Positions 1 to 10,507 of a stretch of 64,000 nt of DNA are shown piece by piece. Location of the stretch: assembly GCF_900090295.1 (NCBI RefSeq), contig NZ_LT607753.1, positions 5,518,001 to 5,582,000 on the forward strand. Reading direction: 5' to 3'. The notes beneath the pieces are model-generated. The model had not been told where the DNA came from. It searched no databases and saw nothing but the letters and a program-made list of their open reading frames with translations. Position numbers and translations under genes: made by a program. Origin of the DNA: Micromonospora coxensis (GTDB lineage Bacteria > Actinomycetota > Actinomycetes > Mycobacteriales > Micromonosporaceae). Numbering within the stretch: the stretch's first letter is position 1; every line of letters begins with the position of its first letter.

Positions 1-1
1 C

Positions 2-154
2 CCGGCCGGTGACGGCACGGAACTCACCGTCCACCAGCGCCGGCTCCCACCGGAGCTCCGGACGGCCCAGGCTGCCGACGGACTCGCCTCGATCCTCGAC
101 GCCCTCGCCGCGCACCTGCGGCAGCAACCCACACCGGCACGGAGGACACCATGA
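2..154 (+). CDS. C-terminal end of a probable SRPBCC/AHSA1-like protein (partial)
   Basis: The frame beginning at base 2 is open to a TGA at 152-154 and gives the last 50 residues of a protein whose start lies before the window. The visible part has a strand-like stretch (GTELTVHQRRLP) followed by a long amphipathic helix (LASILDALAAHL), resembling the end of START/SRPBCC domains of the AHSA1 type. The stop overlaps the next start in an ATGA junction, so the two genes are probably translated together. The family call rests on a short tail and is tentative. Confidence 0.5.
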   Translation, partial: PAGDGTELTVHQRRLPPELRTAQAADGLASILDALAAHLRQQPTPARRTP

Positions 155-546
155 CCCAGCCGACCCAGCGTGACCTCGTCGCGGAGTACTTCGACGGATT
201 CCGGACCAGCGACCACCCACGCATCCTCGCGACCCTCACCGACGACGTCGAGTGGGTCATCCACGGCCACCGGACCACCCGGGGCAAGGCGCAGTTCGAC
301 GACGAGATCGAGAACCCGGCGTTCACCGGCAGCCCCGAACTCGACGTCCAGCGGGTCTACGAGGACGGCCCGGTCGTCATCACCGTCGGCGAGGGCCGGG
401 GCGTCAGCCTCGTCCACGGCCCGTTCCGGTTCGCCTTCAACGACCTGTTCACCTTCCGCGACGGGCGCATCGCCCGGGTCGACTCCTATCTGGTCCCGCT
501 GTCGTCGGCCGCAGCAGACCCCACCGGCGGGGACTCCGCGCCCTGA
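151..546 (+). CDS. NTF2-like / SnoaL-like protein
   Basis: 131 residues, the usual size of a single cone-shaped NTF2-like domain. The N-terminal helix (RDLVAEYFDGFRTSD) is followed by LTDDVEWVIHG, a typical SnoaL-like opening in which the aspartate and tryptophan line the pocket. The end (FNDLFTFRDGRIARVDSYLVPL) is the usual last pair of strands. Such proteins can be small-molecule isomerases, hydrolases or binding proteins; nothing here identifies the ligand. The ATG overlaps the stop of the SRPBCC-like gene (ATGA, 151-154), pointing to a two-gene operon. Confidence 0.8.
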   Translation: MTQPTQRDLVAEYFDGFRTSDHPRILATLTDDVEWVIHGHRTTRGKAQFDDEIENPAFTGSPELDVQRVYEDGPVVITVGEGRGVSLVHGPFRFAFNDLFTFRDGRIARVDSYLVPLSSAAADPTGGDSAP

Positions 547-592
547 GCGGACTCCGCTCCTCAGGGCCCGTCGCCCCCGGCGGGGCGACGGA

Positions 593-1801
593 TCAGCCCG
601 CCGCTCCCACCGACCGGTACACCTCGACCGTGCGGGCCGCGATCGCGTCCCAGGAGAAGTGCTCCACCGCCCGCCGACGGCCGGCGAGACCGAACGCCTC
701 GACCCGCTTCGGGTCGGCCAGCAGATCGTTGATCGTCGCGGCCAGGTCGGCCACGAAACGCCCCGGGTCCAGCGGCCGGCCGCTGCCGTCGGCGGCCTGC
801 TCGATGCCGACGAGCAGCCCGGTGTCGCCGTCCGCCACCACCTCGGGGATGCCGCCGGTCGCGGTCGCCACCACCGCCGTCTCGCAGGCCATCGCCTCCA
901 GGTTCACGATGCCCATTGGCTCGTACACCGACGGGCAGACGAAGATCGTCGCGTGGGTGAGCACCTGGATCACCTCGTGCTTGGGCAGCATCTCGGCCAC
1001 CCAGACCACCCCGGAGCGGTTCGCCCGCAGCTCGGCCACCAGGCCCTCCACCTCGGCGGCGATCTCCGGGGTGTCCGGCGCGCCGGCCAGCAGCACCAGC
1101 TGGGTGTCGGCGGGCAGTTCCCGGGCCGCGCGCAGCAGGTACGGCAGGCCCTTCTGCCGGGTGATCCGCCCGACGTACACCACGCTGGGACGGGACGGGT
1201 CGATGCCGAGCCGGTCCACCACGTCGGTGCCGGTGTCGGGGGTGTACTGCGCGGTGTCGATGCCGTTGTAGACCACCCGCACCCGGTCCGGGTCGACCGT
1301 CGGGTACGCGGTCAGCACGTCGCGCCGCATCCCCTCGCTGACCGCGATGATCGCGTCGGCCGCCTCGAACGCGGTCCGCTCGCACCAGGAGGAGAGCGCG
1401 TACCCGCCGCCGAGCTGCTCGGCCTTCCACGGCCGCAGCGGCTCCAGGCTGTGCGCGGTCGCCACGTGCGGCACCCCGTGCAACAGCTTGGCGGTGTGAC
1501 CGGCGAGGTTGGCGTACCAGGTGTGGCTGTGCACCACGTCGGTGCCGGCGCAGCCCGCCGCCATCTCCAGGTCCACGCCCATGGTCCGCAGCGCGGCGTT
1601 CGCGCCGGCCAGGCCGGCCGGCTCGGCGTACGCGGTGACGCCCGGCTCGGTGCGTGGCGCGCCGAAGCAGTGCACCCGTACGTCGGCGAGTCGGCGCAGC
1701 TCCCGGGCCAGGTACTCGACGTGCACCCCGGCCCCGCCGTACACCTCCGGCGGGTACTCCCGGGTCAGCAGGTCGACGCGAAGCGGTGCGGAGTCCGTCA
1801 T
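593..1801 (-). CDS. glgM: Alpha-maltose-1-phosphate synthase (GlgM; often annotated glycogen synthase GlgA)
   Basis: 402-residue GT-B glycosyltransferase. The N-terminal Rossmann domain begins LLTREYPPEVYGGAGVHVEY, and the C-terminal domain has YVGRITRQKG and the nucleotide-binding EPMGIVNLEAMAC. In mycobacteria the divergent partner of glgC (Rv1212c/Rv1213) transfers glucose from ADP-glucose to glucose-1-phosphate, making maltose-1-phosphate for GlgE-dependent alpha-glucan synthesis. The same divergent pairing here favours GlgM over a classical GlgA, though sequence alone cannot settle it. I start at the ATG at 1801: upstream in-frame sequence has no family similarity, and a TAGGGT hexamer lies 7 nt before this ATG. 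Confidence 0.9.
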   Translation of the reverse strand: MTDSAPLRVDLLTREYPPEVYGGAGVHVEYLARELRRLADVRVHCFGAPRTEPGVTAYAEPAGLAGANAALRTMGVDLEMAAGCAGTDVVHSHTWYANLAGHTAKLLHGVPHVATAHSLEPLRPWKAEQLGGGYALSSWCERTAFEAADAIIAVSEGMRRDVLTAYPTVDPDRVRVVYNGIDTAQYTPDTGTDVVDRLGIDPSRPSVVYVGRITRQKGLPYLLRAARELPADTQLVLLAGAPDTPEIAAEVEGLVAELRANRSGVVWVAEMLPKHEVIQVLTHATIFVCPSVYEPMGIVNLEAMACETAVVATATGGIPEVVADGDTGLLVGIEQAADGSGRPLDPGRFVADLAATINDLLADPKRVEAFGLAGRRRAVEHFSWDAIAARTVEVYRSVGAAG

Positions 1802-1808
1802 GTCCGGC

Positions 1809-1814
1809 ACCCTA
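1809..1814 (-). promoter_or_regulatory. Putative -10 hexamer (TAGGGT) of glgM
   Basis: TAGGGT on the minus strand ends 8 bases before the glgM ATG (7-nt gap), so transcription would start at or within a base or two of the start codon. No Shine-Dalgarno sequence is visible, consistent with a leaderless mRNA. Confidence 0.45.
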
Positions 1815-1885
1815 GTGCAGAAACACGGCCCGCACGCCGGTGCGGAACTGTGCCCGTACGAGTGGTGAAGTCGCGGCGGGATGGA

Positions 1886-1891
1886 TAGCGT
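1886..1891 (+). promoter_or_regulatory. Putative -10 hexamer (TAGCGT) of glgC
   Basis: TAGCGT lies 6 nt before the glgC ATG at 1898 and no good Shine-Dalgarno sequence is present. The position fits a leaderless transcript divergent from that of glgM, with both promoters inside the 96-base spacer. Confidence 0.45.
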
Positions 1892-1897
1892 CGGGAC

Positions 1898-3130
1898 ATG
1901 GCTGCCAAGGTGCTCGCGATCGTCCTGGCCGGCGGAGAGGGCAAGCGCCTCATGCCGCTCACCACGGACCGGGCCAAGCCGGCCGTCCCGTTCGGCGGGA
2001 TGTACCGCATGGTCGACTTCGTCCTGTCCAACCTGGCGAACGCCGGCTTTCTGAAGATCGTCGTGCTGACCCAGTACAAGTCCCACTCGCTGGACCGGCA
2101 CATCACCAAGACGTGGCGGATGTCGACGCTGCTCGGCAACTACGTCACGCCGGTGCCGGCGCAGCAGCGCCGCGGCCCGTGGTGGTTCGCCGGCTCCGCC
2201 GACGCGATCTACCAGAGCTTCAACCTGATCAACGACGAGCAGCCGGACTACGTGATCGTCTTCGGCGCCGACCACATCTACCGGATGGACCCCCGGCAGA
2301 TGGTGGAGGACCACATCGCCTCCGGCGCGGCGGTGACCGTCGCCGGCATCCGGCAGCCGCTGTCGATGGCCGACCAGTTCGGGGTGATCGAGGTCGGCGA
2401 GGACGGCCGGCGGATCCGGGCCTTCCGCGAGAAGCCCACCGACGCGGTCGGCCTGCCCGACGCCCCCGACCAGATCTACGCCTCGATGGGCAACTACGTG
2501 TTCAGCACCCGGGCGCTCTGCGAGGCCGTCGAGCGCGACGCGGAGGACAAGACCAGCAAGCACGACATGGGCGGCAGCATCATCCCGATGCTGGTCGAGC
2601 GGGGCGAGGCCAACGTCTACGACTTCAAGGACAACGAGGTGCCCGGCAGCACCGACCGGGACCGCGGCTACTGGCGTGACGTGGGGACGCTCGACTCCTT
2701 CTACGACGCCCACATGGACCTGATCAACGTGCACCCGGTGTTCAACCTCTACAACTTCGACTGGCCGATCTACACCGAGCAGCCGCCGTGGCCGCCGGCC
2801 AAGTTCGTGCACCAGTGGGGCGAGCGGGTCGGCCGGGCGGTCGGGTCGATGGTCTCGCCCGGCGCGGTGATCTCCGGCTCCCTGGTGGAGAACTCGGTCG
2901 TCTCGCCGAAGGTCAAGGTCCACTCCTGGGCGCACGTGGACGGCGCGGTGCTGATGGAGGGTGTCGAGATCGGCCGGCACGCCGTGGTCCGCCGGGCCAT
3001 CCTGGACAAGAACGTCTTCGTCCCCGAGGGGGCGGAGATCGGCGTCGACCTGGAGAAGGACCGGCAGCGCTACACCGTCTCCGACAACGGCATCGTGGTG
3101 ATCGGCAAGGGGCAGCGCGTCGAGCCGTAG
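1898..3130 (+). CDS. glgC: Glucose-1-phosphate adenylyltransferase
   Basis: 410 residues, normal for bacterial ADP-glucose pyrophosphorylase. The N-terminal nucleotidyltransferase signature is clear ([20 protein letters not shown], about residues 10-29), followed by [10 protein letters not shown] and the glucose-1-phosphate loop around FREKPTDA. The C-terminal left-handed beta-helix begins near [18 protein letters not shown]. It makes ADP-glucose from ATP and glucose-1-phosphate in the cytoplasm, the donor used by the divergent GlgM. pgm follows 42 bases downstream and would supply glucose-1-phosphate. Confidence 0.97.
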   Translation: MAAKVLAIVLAGGEGKRLMPLTTDRAKPAVPFGGMYRMVDFVLSNLANAGFLKIVVLTQYKSHSLDRHITKTWRMSTLLGNYVTPVPAQQRRGPWWFAGSADAIYQSFNLINDEQPDYVIVFGADHIYRMDPRQMVEDHIASGAAVTVAGIRQPLSMADQFGVIEVGEDGRRIRAFREKPTDAVGLPDAPDQIYASMGNYVFSTRALCEAVERDAEDKTSKHDMGGSIIPMLVERGEANVYDFKDNEVPGSTDRDRGYWRDVGTLDSFYDAHMDLINVHPVFNLYNFDWPIYTEQPPWPPAKFVHQWGERVGRAVGSMVSPGAVISGSLVENSVVSPKVKVHSWAHVDGAVLMEGVEIGRHAVVRRAILDKNVFVPEGAEIGVDLEKDRQRYTVSDNGIVVIGKGQRVEP

Positions 3131-3158
3131 TCACGTCCCGCAGCAGCACACGAACCAC

Positions 3159-3164
3159 AGGAGG
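3159..3164 (+). promoter_or_regulatory. Shine-Dalgarno AGGAGG of pgm
   Basis: A perfect AGGAGG sits 8 nt before the GTG at 3173 and fixes that codon as the pgm start. It contrasts with the missing Shine-Dalgarno at the two glg genes next door. Confidence 0.75.
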
Positions 3165-3172
3165 ATCCCGCA

Positions 3173-4816
<1,644 letters not shown>

Positions 4817-4836
4817 GCACCCCGGCGCACGGCCGC

Positions 4837-5766
4837 TCACCGGGGCGGGGGCAGCTCCCTGCGGTGCAGCTGCTCCCGCAGCCCGTCCGGCAGCAGCTCC
4901 CGTAGCTGCTCGGGCAGCAGCGGCAGGTCCAGCAGGCTGAGCTTGAGCTGGTTGCGCTCCTGGTAGCGGCGCGGGTCGAGGCGGACCACCAGCCCGGCGT
5001 CACGCTGGTAGCGCACGTGCACCGCGCCCTCGGTCGCCGCGTCCCGGATCACCAGGCCGTCCATCTCCACGGTCACCGGCGCGGAGTCCGGACGCAGCTC
5101 GAGGTGGATGGTCTCCCCCGGGGAGAGCACCACCGAGCGGGAGATGCCGGCCATCGGCGCCGACGGCGTCACCACCACCGCCTGCGTCGCCGGGGAGACC
5201 AGCGGCCCGCCAGCGGCGTAGCTGTACGCCGTCGAGCCGGTCGGCGTGCTCACGATCAACGCGTCACAGCGGTAGTAGCCGTACCGCTGCCCGTCCACCG
5301 CGAGGGTGGCGGTGACGAAACCGGCGCCGGGCTGGCGGACCAGCGCCACGTCGTTGAAGGCCACCACGTCGTCGCCGCAGACGTCACAGGCCAGGCAGGC
5401 GTGCGACTCGACGGTGAAGTCGTGCGCCACCAGCCGGTCCAGCGCGCGCGGCAGGTCCGGCGGCTCCACCTCGACCAGGAACCCGACCCGCCCCAGGTGC
5501 ACCCCGAGCACCGGCTTCGGGGTGCGTACCGCCGAGCGCAGGGCGCCCAGCATGGTGCCGTCCCCGCCGATGCTGATCAACGCGTCCGCGTGGGCGGCCA
5601 GCTCCGCCGCCGGGACCGCCTGCACCGAGGCGGGCACCCGGTGCCGGTCCTCGACCCGGACGGCGAGGGTCTTGCCGTGCCGGACCGCCCACCGCTCGAT
5701 GATCCCGACCACCTCGGTGACGTCCCGGGTGGGATGCAGCACCAGACCGAACACGTACCCCGCCAC
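4837..5766 (-). CDS. nadK: NAD kinase
   Basis: 309 residues. The catalytic GGDGTMLGALRSA is followed by the nucleotide motif STPTGSTAYSYAAGGPLVSP. It phosphorylates NAD to NADP with ATP or polyphosphate. The loop before the conserved FNDVALVRQPG carries three cysteines in CLACDVCGDD, spaced CxxCxxC, which I do not expect in NAD kinases. The start is a GTG (MAGYVFGLVLHP). It faces pgm with almost no spacer. This may be a second NAD kinase; many actinobacteria have another near recN, which cannot be seen here. Confidence 0.9.
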   Translation of the reverse strand: MAGYVFGLVLHPTRDVTEVVGIIERWAVRHGKTLAVRVEDRHRVPASVQAVPAAELAAHADALISIGGDGTMLGALRSAVRTPKPVLGVHLGRVGFLVEVEPPDLPRALDRLVAHDFTVESHACLACDVCGDDVVAFNDVALVRQPGAGFVTATLAVDGQRYGYYRCDALIVSTPTGSTAYSYAAGGPLVSPATQAVVVTPSAPMAGISRSVVLSPGETIHLELRPDSAPVTVEMDGLVIRDAATEGAVHVRYQRDAGLVVRLDPRRYQERNQLKLSLLDLPLLPEQLRELLPDGLREQLHRRELPPPR

Positions 5767-5814
5767 CGGTACAGCTCACCACACCGCGCCACCGCCCGGC
5801 GGGCGTACGGCCCA

Positions 5815-5850
5815 GGTGCGGCGGCGGTGGGCCCCCACCGCCGCCGCACC
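5815..5850 (-). terminator. Strong hairpin downstream of the carboxypeptidase gene
   Basis: GGTGCGGCGGCGGTGGG (5815-5831) pairs perfectly with 5834-5850, giving about 16 GC pairs and a tiny loop. It begins 6 bases beyond the carboxypeptidase stop on the minus strand and 49 bases before the NAD kinase start. There is no T-run, so it fits a GC-rich actinobacterial terminator or mRNA-stabilising hairpin. Confidence 0.6.
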
Positions 5851-5855
5851 GGTGC

Positions 5856-7190
5856 TCACCGTCGGGCGAACAGGTGCCGCAGCGACCGGGCGACCAGGTC
5901 GTCCCGGGCCGCTGGGGCCAGCCCCTCCAGGCCGAAGCCGAGGTAGACGGTGTCGTCGGTGACCACCGCCGCCCCCTCCTCGAACGCCTGCTGGCTGCGG
6001 CTCCAGTCGTTGGCGCCCGTCGCGGAGCCGGCCGGCGGCCCGCTCACCGTCCAGCCGCCCAGGTCGGCGGACTCGAAGGAGGTCTCCGAGACCACCGTGC
6101 CGTCGACGAACACCCGGGCGTCGTCCAGGAAGACACCCAGGCCCTGGGTGCCCCAGTCGGAGACGTACGAGATGGAGACCTCGACCTGCTTGCCGGCGTA
6201 CGCCGACAGGTCGACCGAGAACTCCTGCCAGCCGCCGGACGCGCCGGTGGCCGCGTTCCAGGCGCCCGTGCTGCCGGTGGGGGAGCAGTCCGCGCCCTGG
6301 TAGTGGGTGAGGAACGGGTGCAGCGTCTCCGCCCAGCCCGAGGCGCAGCTCTCCCCGGTCGCCGTGCCGGTGCGGCCGTTGCGGTCCGGCAGCGTCGTCC
6401 AGGCGTCGCTGCCCACCTCGTGCGCCTCGACGATCAGGTAGTCCCAGTCCTGCTCGATGTCGTACGAGGTGAAGAAGCGCAGCTCACCGCTGGTGGCCGA
6501 GGTCAGGTCGACGGTCCGGGTGAGCCGCTTGTACGACTCGTCGGCCCGCCCGCTGTACAGGTACCAGTCCCCGGTGCGCGGGTCGAACGGGGCGGCGCCC
6601 GGCCGGCCCCAGTCCACCGTCGCCGAGCTGGCGAACTGCGGGAACTGCTCCGGCGGCAGGAAGCTCGACGTGGACAGGAACGACGCCGTGTGGTCCTGGT
6701 TGCCGGCGGAGCCCTCCGCGTTGAGCTGACCGGAGAACCCGGCGAACGCCCCGTCCGCGCCCCGCACCGGGTACGGCTCGCCCTCCGGGGCGCTACCGCC
6801 GTCGCTGACGTAGTTGTACGCCCCCAGGTAGTACTGCTGGAAGTCGTTGAACAGCGCCAGGCAGGTCACGTCGTCGGGGTCGGTGCACTCCGCAGGCCCG
6901 TTCGGCTGGTACACGTACGTGCCGTTCGCGGCCTGGGCGAAGAGCGCGTACTTGCCGCTGACCAGGAGCTTGCCGCCCTCGTTGAGGTAGTCGCGGACGG
7001 CCAGTTCGGTCTCCAGCGCGGCGCGGGCGGCGGTGCCGCCCACCTGGCCGGGGGAGCGCAGGATGATGTCGTCGCCGGTCTCCCAGACCACCGCCCGGTA
7101 GTGCGACAGGACGCCCAGGTGGTGCGGCGCCTTGCGGCCCATGACGTCGAAGTCGTACACGTCGCTGCTGCGGCCGGCCTTCGTCAGCGA
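5856..7190 (-). pseudogene. C-terminal part of the frameshifted M14 carboxypeptidase
   Basis: About 440 residues continue the carboxypeptidase in the -1 frame. The natural continuation LTKAGRSSDVYDFDVMG begins where the N-terminal frame hits its stop. The segment has DNA-independent extracellular character: AVVWETGDDIILR and GGKLLVSGKYALFAQ look like a glutamine-amidotransferase-like or Ig-like accessory domain, and ASGGWQEFSVDLSAYAGKQV is typical of immune-inhibitor-A-like MAM/jelly-roll domains. No start codon with a Shine-Dalgarno is seen at the junction; the first ATG in frame is at 7142. It is either the broken half of a dead gene or an artefact of one missing base. Confidence 0.7.
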
Positions 7191-8959
7191 GCGGCGATCT
7201 CGTCGGCGTACTTCGCGGTGGTGCCGGTCTGTGCCGGGCTCAGCCCGGTCACGTCCTCCATCGCCAGCACCAGCACGTCCCCGCCGACGTCGTCGTGCAC
7301 CCGGTAGGTGAAGCGTTCGCTGGCCACCGGGCCCTTGCGGGGCTTGACCCCGGTGAACCACACCTCGACCCGGTCACCCGGCTTCGTACCGGTCACCGTG
7401 CCGCGCAGCTCGGCGTAGTAGTCCGAGTGCGTGTCGCCGTACCGCTCACCGCCGCGCCACTCGCGGACCTTGACGGTCTTCGGCCGGCCGCCGTTGACCA
7501 CGTAGTGCATCCGGACGTCCTTCAGCGCCCGCCGGCTGATCGACGCGACCTGCTGGGTGCGCCCGTACGAGGTGTCGAAGGCGTCCACCACGAAGTCCGG
7601 GGTGCTGCGGCCGACCACCGACACCGGGTCGTCCGGGTCGGCCGCCGACTTCGCCACCGCCAGGGCGAACGGCAGGTTCTTCGCCACCTCCGCCGAGATC
7701 AGCTTCTCGTCGTCGGGGAAGATGAAGCCGCTGACGCAGTCCTCCGGCCGCCACTGGTCGTCCGGGTCGGACGCCGCCGCCGACTGGCAGGTGGACATCT
7801 CCGGGGTGAAGCCGAGGGTGCCGTAGCGGACCGTGGCGTGCGAGTCGGTGTCGCCGTTGGTGGTGTACAGCTCGGCGGAGATGTCCGGGTCGTAGCCGGG
7901 CACCGCCGGGTGGTCGTCGTCGCCGACCATCGTCTCGTAGATGACGTCGTCCGGGGTCGGCGTGCTCACCTGCCAGCCGACGCCGTAGAGCAGCAGTTGG
8001 GCGGCGGAGTGGTAGTTGACGAAGAACTCGAAGCCCACCCGCTTGAAGAGGCGGTCCAGCGCCTTCGTCTCCGGCTCCGAGTTCGGGCCGGGGCCCCGGT
8101 AGGTGTCGCTGTTCGGCTCCGGCGACGAGCCCTCGTCGTCGTACCCCCACTTGTAGCTGAAGTTGCGGTTGAGGTCGACGCCGTCGGCGGCGCTGATCTG
8201 CCCGTCGCCGTCGTTGTCCCGCAGGTTCTTGCGCCACAGCCGGTTGCCGGGGGTGAAGGTGTGGTCGTAGCCGTCCGGGTTCGCCACCGGCAGGAACCAC
8301 AGCTCGGTGCTGTCCACCACCCGGGTGATCTCCGGGTCGGTGCCGTAGTTGTCCAGCACGTGGTGCAGCAGCCGGCGGGTCATCTCCGGGGTGATCCACT
8401 CACGGGCGTGCTGGGCGCTGCCGTAGAGCACCGCCGGGCGCCGCCCGTCCGGCACGGTCCGCGCGTTCTTGGTGACCTTCACCGCGAGGATCGGCTTGCC
8501 CTGCACCGTCCGGCCGATGGTCTCCAACTTCGCCAGCTTCGGGTGCCGGGCCACGGTCGCGGTGATCTCGTCGCGCAGGCCGCCCGGCTCGCTGTACGAC
8601 CGGAACGCCGTCCAGCCCGCCGCCGCCTGCTCCCGCAGCGCCTGCGACGCTGCCTTGCCGCGCACCTTCTTGACGTCGAGCTTCACGCCCTGACCGGCCA
8701 GGCGGCGTGCCTGGCGCTCACTGAGCACGGTCTCCACGCGGGTCGCCCCGTCGCTGTCCGTGCCCCGGTGATCGTGGCCGAGGTCGACACCCACCGCGCG
8801 CAGCTTCTCCAGCTGCTGCGCGTCGAGGGTGCCGACGTACACCTCCAAGCTGTCGCGGCCGTCCGGGTCGGACGATGGCCGCGCGGTCGCTGGTGCGGTC
8901 AGCGCCAGCGCGCCGACCAGCGTGAACACGCCGGCGATCGCCAGCCGTGTCGGTCTCAT
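7184..8959 (-). CDS. Secreted zinc carboxypeptidase, M14 family (N-terminal part, frameshifted end)
   Basis: 591 residues. A Sec signal peptide (RLAIAGVFTLVGALALTAPATA) leads to a propeptide-like region and an M14 peptidase domain. The zinc motif is SAQHAREW (HxxE, about residue 186), with DLNRNF and YHSAAQLLLYG for zinc and substrate; the catalytic glutamate is probably in GFTPEMS (about residue 384). The frame ends abruptly in ADEIAAR, while its expected continuation (ALTKAGRSS) lies in the next frame. I prefer the ATG at 8959 to the one at 8965 because the AGGGGA Shine-Dalgarno overlaps the latter. Catalysis may survive without the accessory tail. Confidence 0.85.
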   Translation of the reverse strand: MRPTRLAIAGVFTLVGALALTAPATARPSSDPDGRDSLEVYVGTLDAQQLEKLRAVGVDLGHDHRGTDSDGATRVETVLSERQARRLAGQGVKLDVKKVRGKAASQALREQAAAGWTAFRSYSEPGGLRDEITATVARHPKLAKLETIGRTVQGKPILAVKVTKNARTVPDGRRPAVLYGSAQHAREWITPEMTRRLLHHVLDNYGTDPEITRVVDSTELWFLPVANPDGYDHTFTPGNRLWRKNLRDNDGDGQISAADGVDLNRNFSYKWGYDDEGSSPEPNSDTYRGPGPNSEPETKALDRLFKRVGFEFFVNYHSAAQLLLYGVGWQVSTPTPDDVIYETMVGDDDHPAVPGYDPDISAELYTTNGDTDSHATVRYGTLGFTPEMSTCQSAAASDPDDQWRPEDCVSGFIFPDDEKLISAEVAKNLPFALAVAKSAADPDDPVSVVGRSTPDFVVDAFDTSYGRTQQVASISRRALKDVRMHYVVNGGRPKTVKVREWRGGERYGDTHSDYYAELRGTVTGTKPGDRVEVWFTGVKPRKGPVASERFTYRVHDDVGGDVLVLAMEDVTGLSPAQTGTTAKYADEIAAR

Positions 8960-9289
8960 GCGCATCCCCTTCGGTGGAAGGACCTGTGTCGCGAGCCTTC
9001 CGTCCGACGGAGATGGATGTCAATGGGCGAGATGGGCGGGGTGCTGCTCCGCCATGTGGGTCCATCGCTGCGGTGACAGTGCCGGTCCGGGCCGGGACAC
9101 CTGCCGGCGTCACTGCTGGTGGAGCAGGTCGTTCACCAGATGACGACAGTGGACGCGGGCAGATCGAGGCTGCCGTGACGGGCCGCCGGGACCGATGTGA
9201 GGCGAGCCCTGGGCACTCGAGAAGCCAGAGCGGAAGTGCTACGGGGGTAAGGTCGTGCTCCACCACCAGCTTCGTCTCGGGACGCGGAC
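8960..9289. other. 330-base divergent spacer without a recognisable gene
   Basis: It separates the carboxypeptidase (minus) from the polysaccharide cluster (plus). I see no convincing open frame, hairpin or operator. Its base composition marks the edge of the lower-GC polysaccharide cluster, and it must hold the promoters of both flanking genes. Confidence 0.4.
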
Positions 9290-10507
9290 ATGACCCGCCT
9301 TGTGGTGACGGTCGAAGCGCGTTTCGTCCGGACACCGGACGGGGCGACATGGACCTGCGGTCCACCGGACCGAGGATTCTGGGACCGGTACCTCACCGTG
9401 TTCAGCGGGGTGCGGGTGGTCGCCCGCGTGACGGAGGCGCAGCGACGACCACCATCGGCTACCCGGGTGGACGGGGACCGCGTCGAGGTGTGGCCTGTTC
9501 CCTACTACGTCGGCAGCTACCAGTACCTCCTGCGGTCCAGGGCGGTCTCGCGGGCCGTGGTGGCGAGCGTGGGCGAGCGGGACGCCGTGCTGCTGCGGGT
9601 GCCGTCGTTGCTGGGCACCCTGCTGGCCTCTCGGTTGAGCCGGGTCGGACACCCGTACGCCCTGGAGGTGATCGGCGATCCGCACGGCGTGCTCGCGCCC
9701 GGCGTGGTGCGGCATCCGCTGCGCCCACTGCTGCGTCAGTGGTTCACCAGCAGGCTGCGCCAGCAGTGCAGATCCGCCTACGGGGTCGCCTACATCACGG
9801 AGCGCTACCTGCAGGAGAGCTATCCACCCGGTGCCGACTCCCTGACGACCACGTACTCCAGCGTGGACCTGCCGGCCGGCGCCTTCCGTGCTGAGCCGAG
9901 ATCGGGAAAGGTGGAGGGAGAGGTGCCGACGCTGATCTCCATCGGCTCCCTGGAACAGATGTACAAGGGTATCGACACCCTCATCGAGGCCGTGGCACTC
10001 CTCACCGACAGCGGTATGCCCGTGCGGCTCGTGCATGTGGGCGATGGTCGTTTCCGACCCCATCTGCTGGACCTCGCCACCCGACTGGGTGTCGCCGGCC
10101 AGATCACCTTCCGCGGTCTGCTGCCGCCCGGTGAGCCGATCCTGGCCGCCCTCGATGCGGCCGATCTGTTCGTCATGCCGTCCCGCACCGAAGGTCAGGG
10201 TCGGGCCATGATCGAGGCGATGGCGCGCGGCCTGCCCGCGATCGGCTCGACCGCCGGCGGTATCCCCGAGCTTCTACCGCCCGAGTACCTGGTTCCGCCG
10301 GACAACCCGGCGGGCCTCGCAGCCAGCATCAGGCAGCTCGTCACGAACCCGGATCGGATGGCTCAGGCATCGGCCCGCAACCTGAACCGTGCACACGACT
10401 TCTCCGCCAGCCTTCTGGCCGAGCGGCGTACCGCTTTCTACCAGGCGATCCGGATGGCCACGGAAGACCGAGCCCCGACGTCCGTCCGGCGCAGGGTCCG
10501 TCGGTGA
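9290..10507 (+). CDS. Glycosyltransferase family 4
   Basis: 405 residues with GT-B architecture. The C-terminal domain carries ISIGSLEQMYKGIDTLIEA, FRGLLPPGEPILAALDAAD and the donor-site motif MPSRTEGQGRAMIEAMARG (EX7E-type) followed by STAGGIPELLP. It should transfer a sugar from a nucleotide donor to a lipid-linked intermediate on the inner membrane face. The N-terminus has MTRLVVTVEARF rather than the usual GGxE opening. It is first in an operon with the flippase, whose GTG start overlaps its stop (GTGA, 10504-10507). The acceptor cannot be deduced. Confidence 0.85.
   Translation: MTRLVVTVEARFVRTPDGATWTCGPPDRGFWDRYLTVFSGVRVVARVTEAQRRPPSATRVDGDRVEVWPVPYYVGSYQYLLRSRAVSRAVVASVGERDAVLLRVPSLLGTLLASRLSRVGHPYALEVIGDPHGVLAPGVVRHPLRPLLRQWFTSRLRQQCRSAYGVAYITERYLQESYPPGADSLTTTYSSVDLPAGAFRAEPRSGKVEGEVPTLISIGSLEQMYKGIDTLIEAVALLTDSGMPVRLVHVGDGRFRPHLLDLATRLGVAGQITFRGLLPPGEPILAALDAADLFVMPSRTEGQGRAMIEAMARGLPAIGSTAGGIPELLPPEYLVPPDNPAGLAASIRQLVTNPDRMAQASARNLNRAHDFSASLLAERRTAFYQAIRMATEDRAPTSVRRRVRR

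Noticed and set aside
1802..2980. N-terminal extension of glgM across glgC
   Set aside because: It is read antisense through glgC and is unlike any GT-B N-terminus; the start at 1801 fits the family.
7184..7192. Programmed -1 frameshift in the carboxypeptidase gene
   Set aside because: No X-XXY-YYZ slippery sequence, pseudoknot or internal Shine-Dalgarno at the junction; an indel is simpler.
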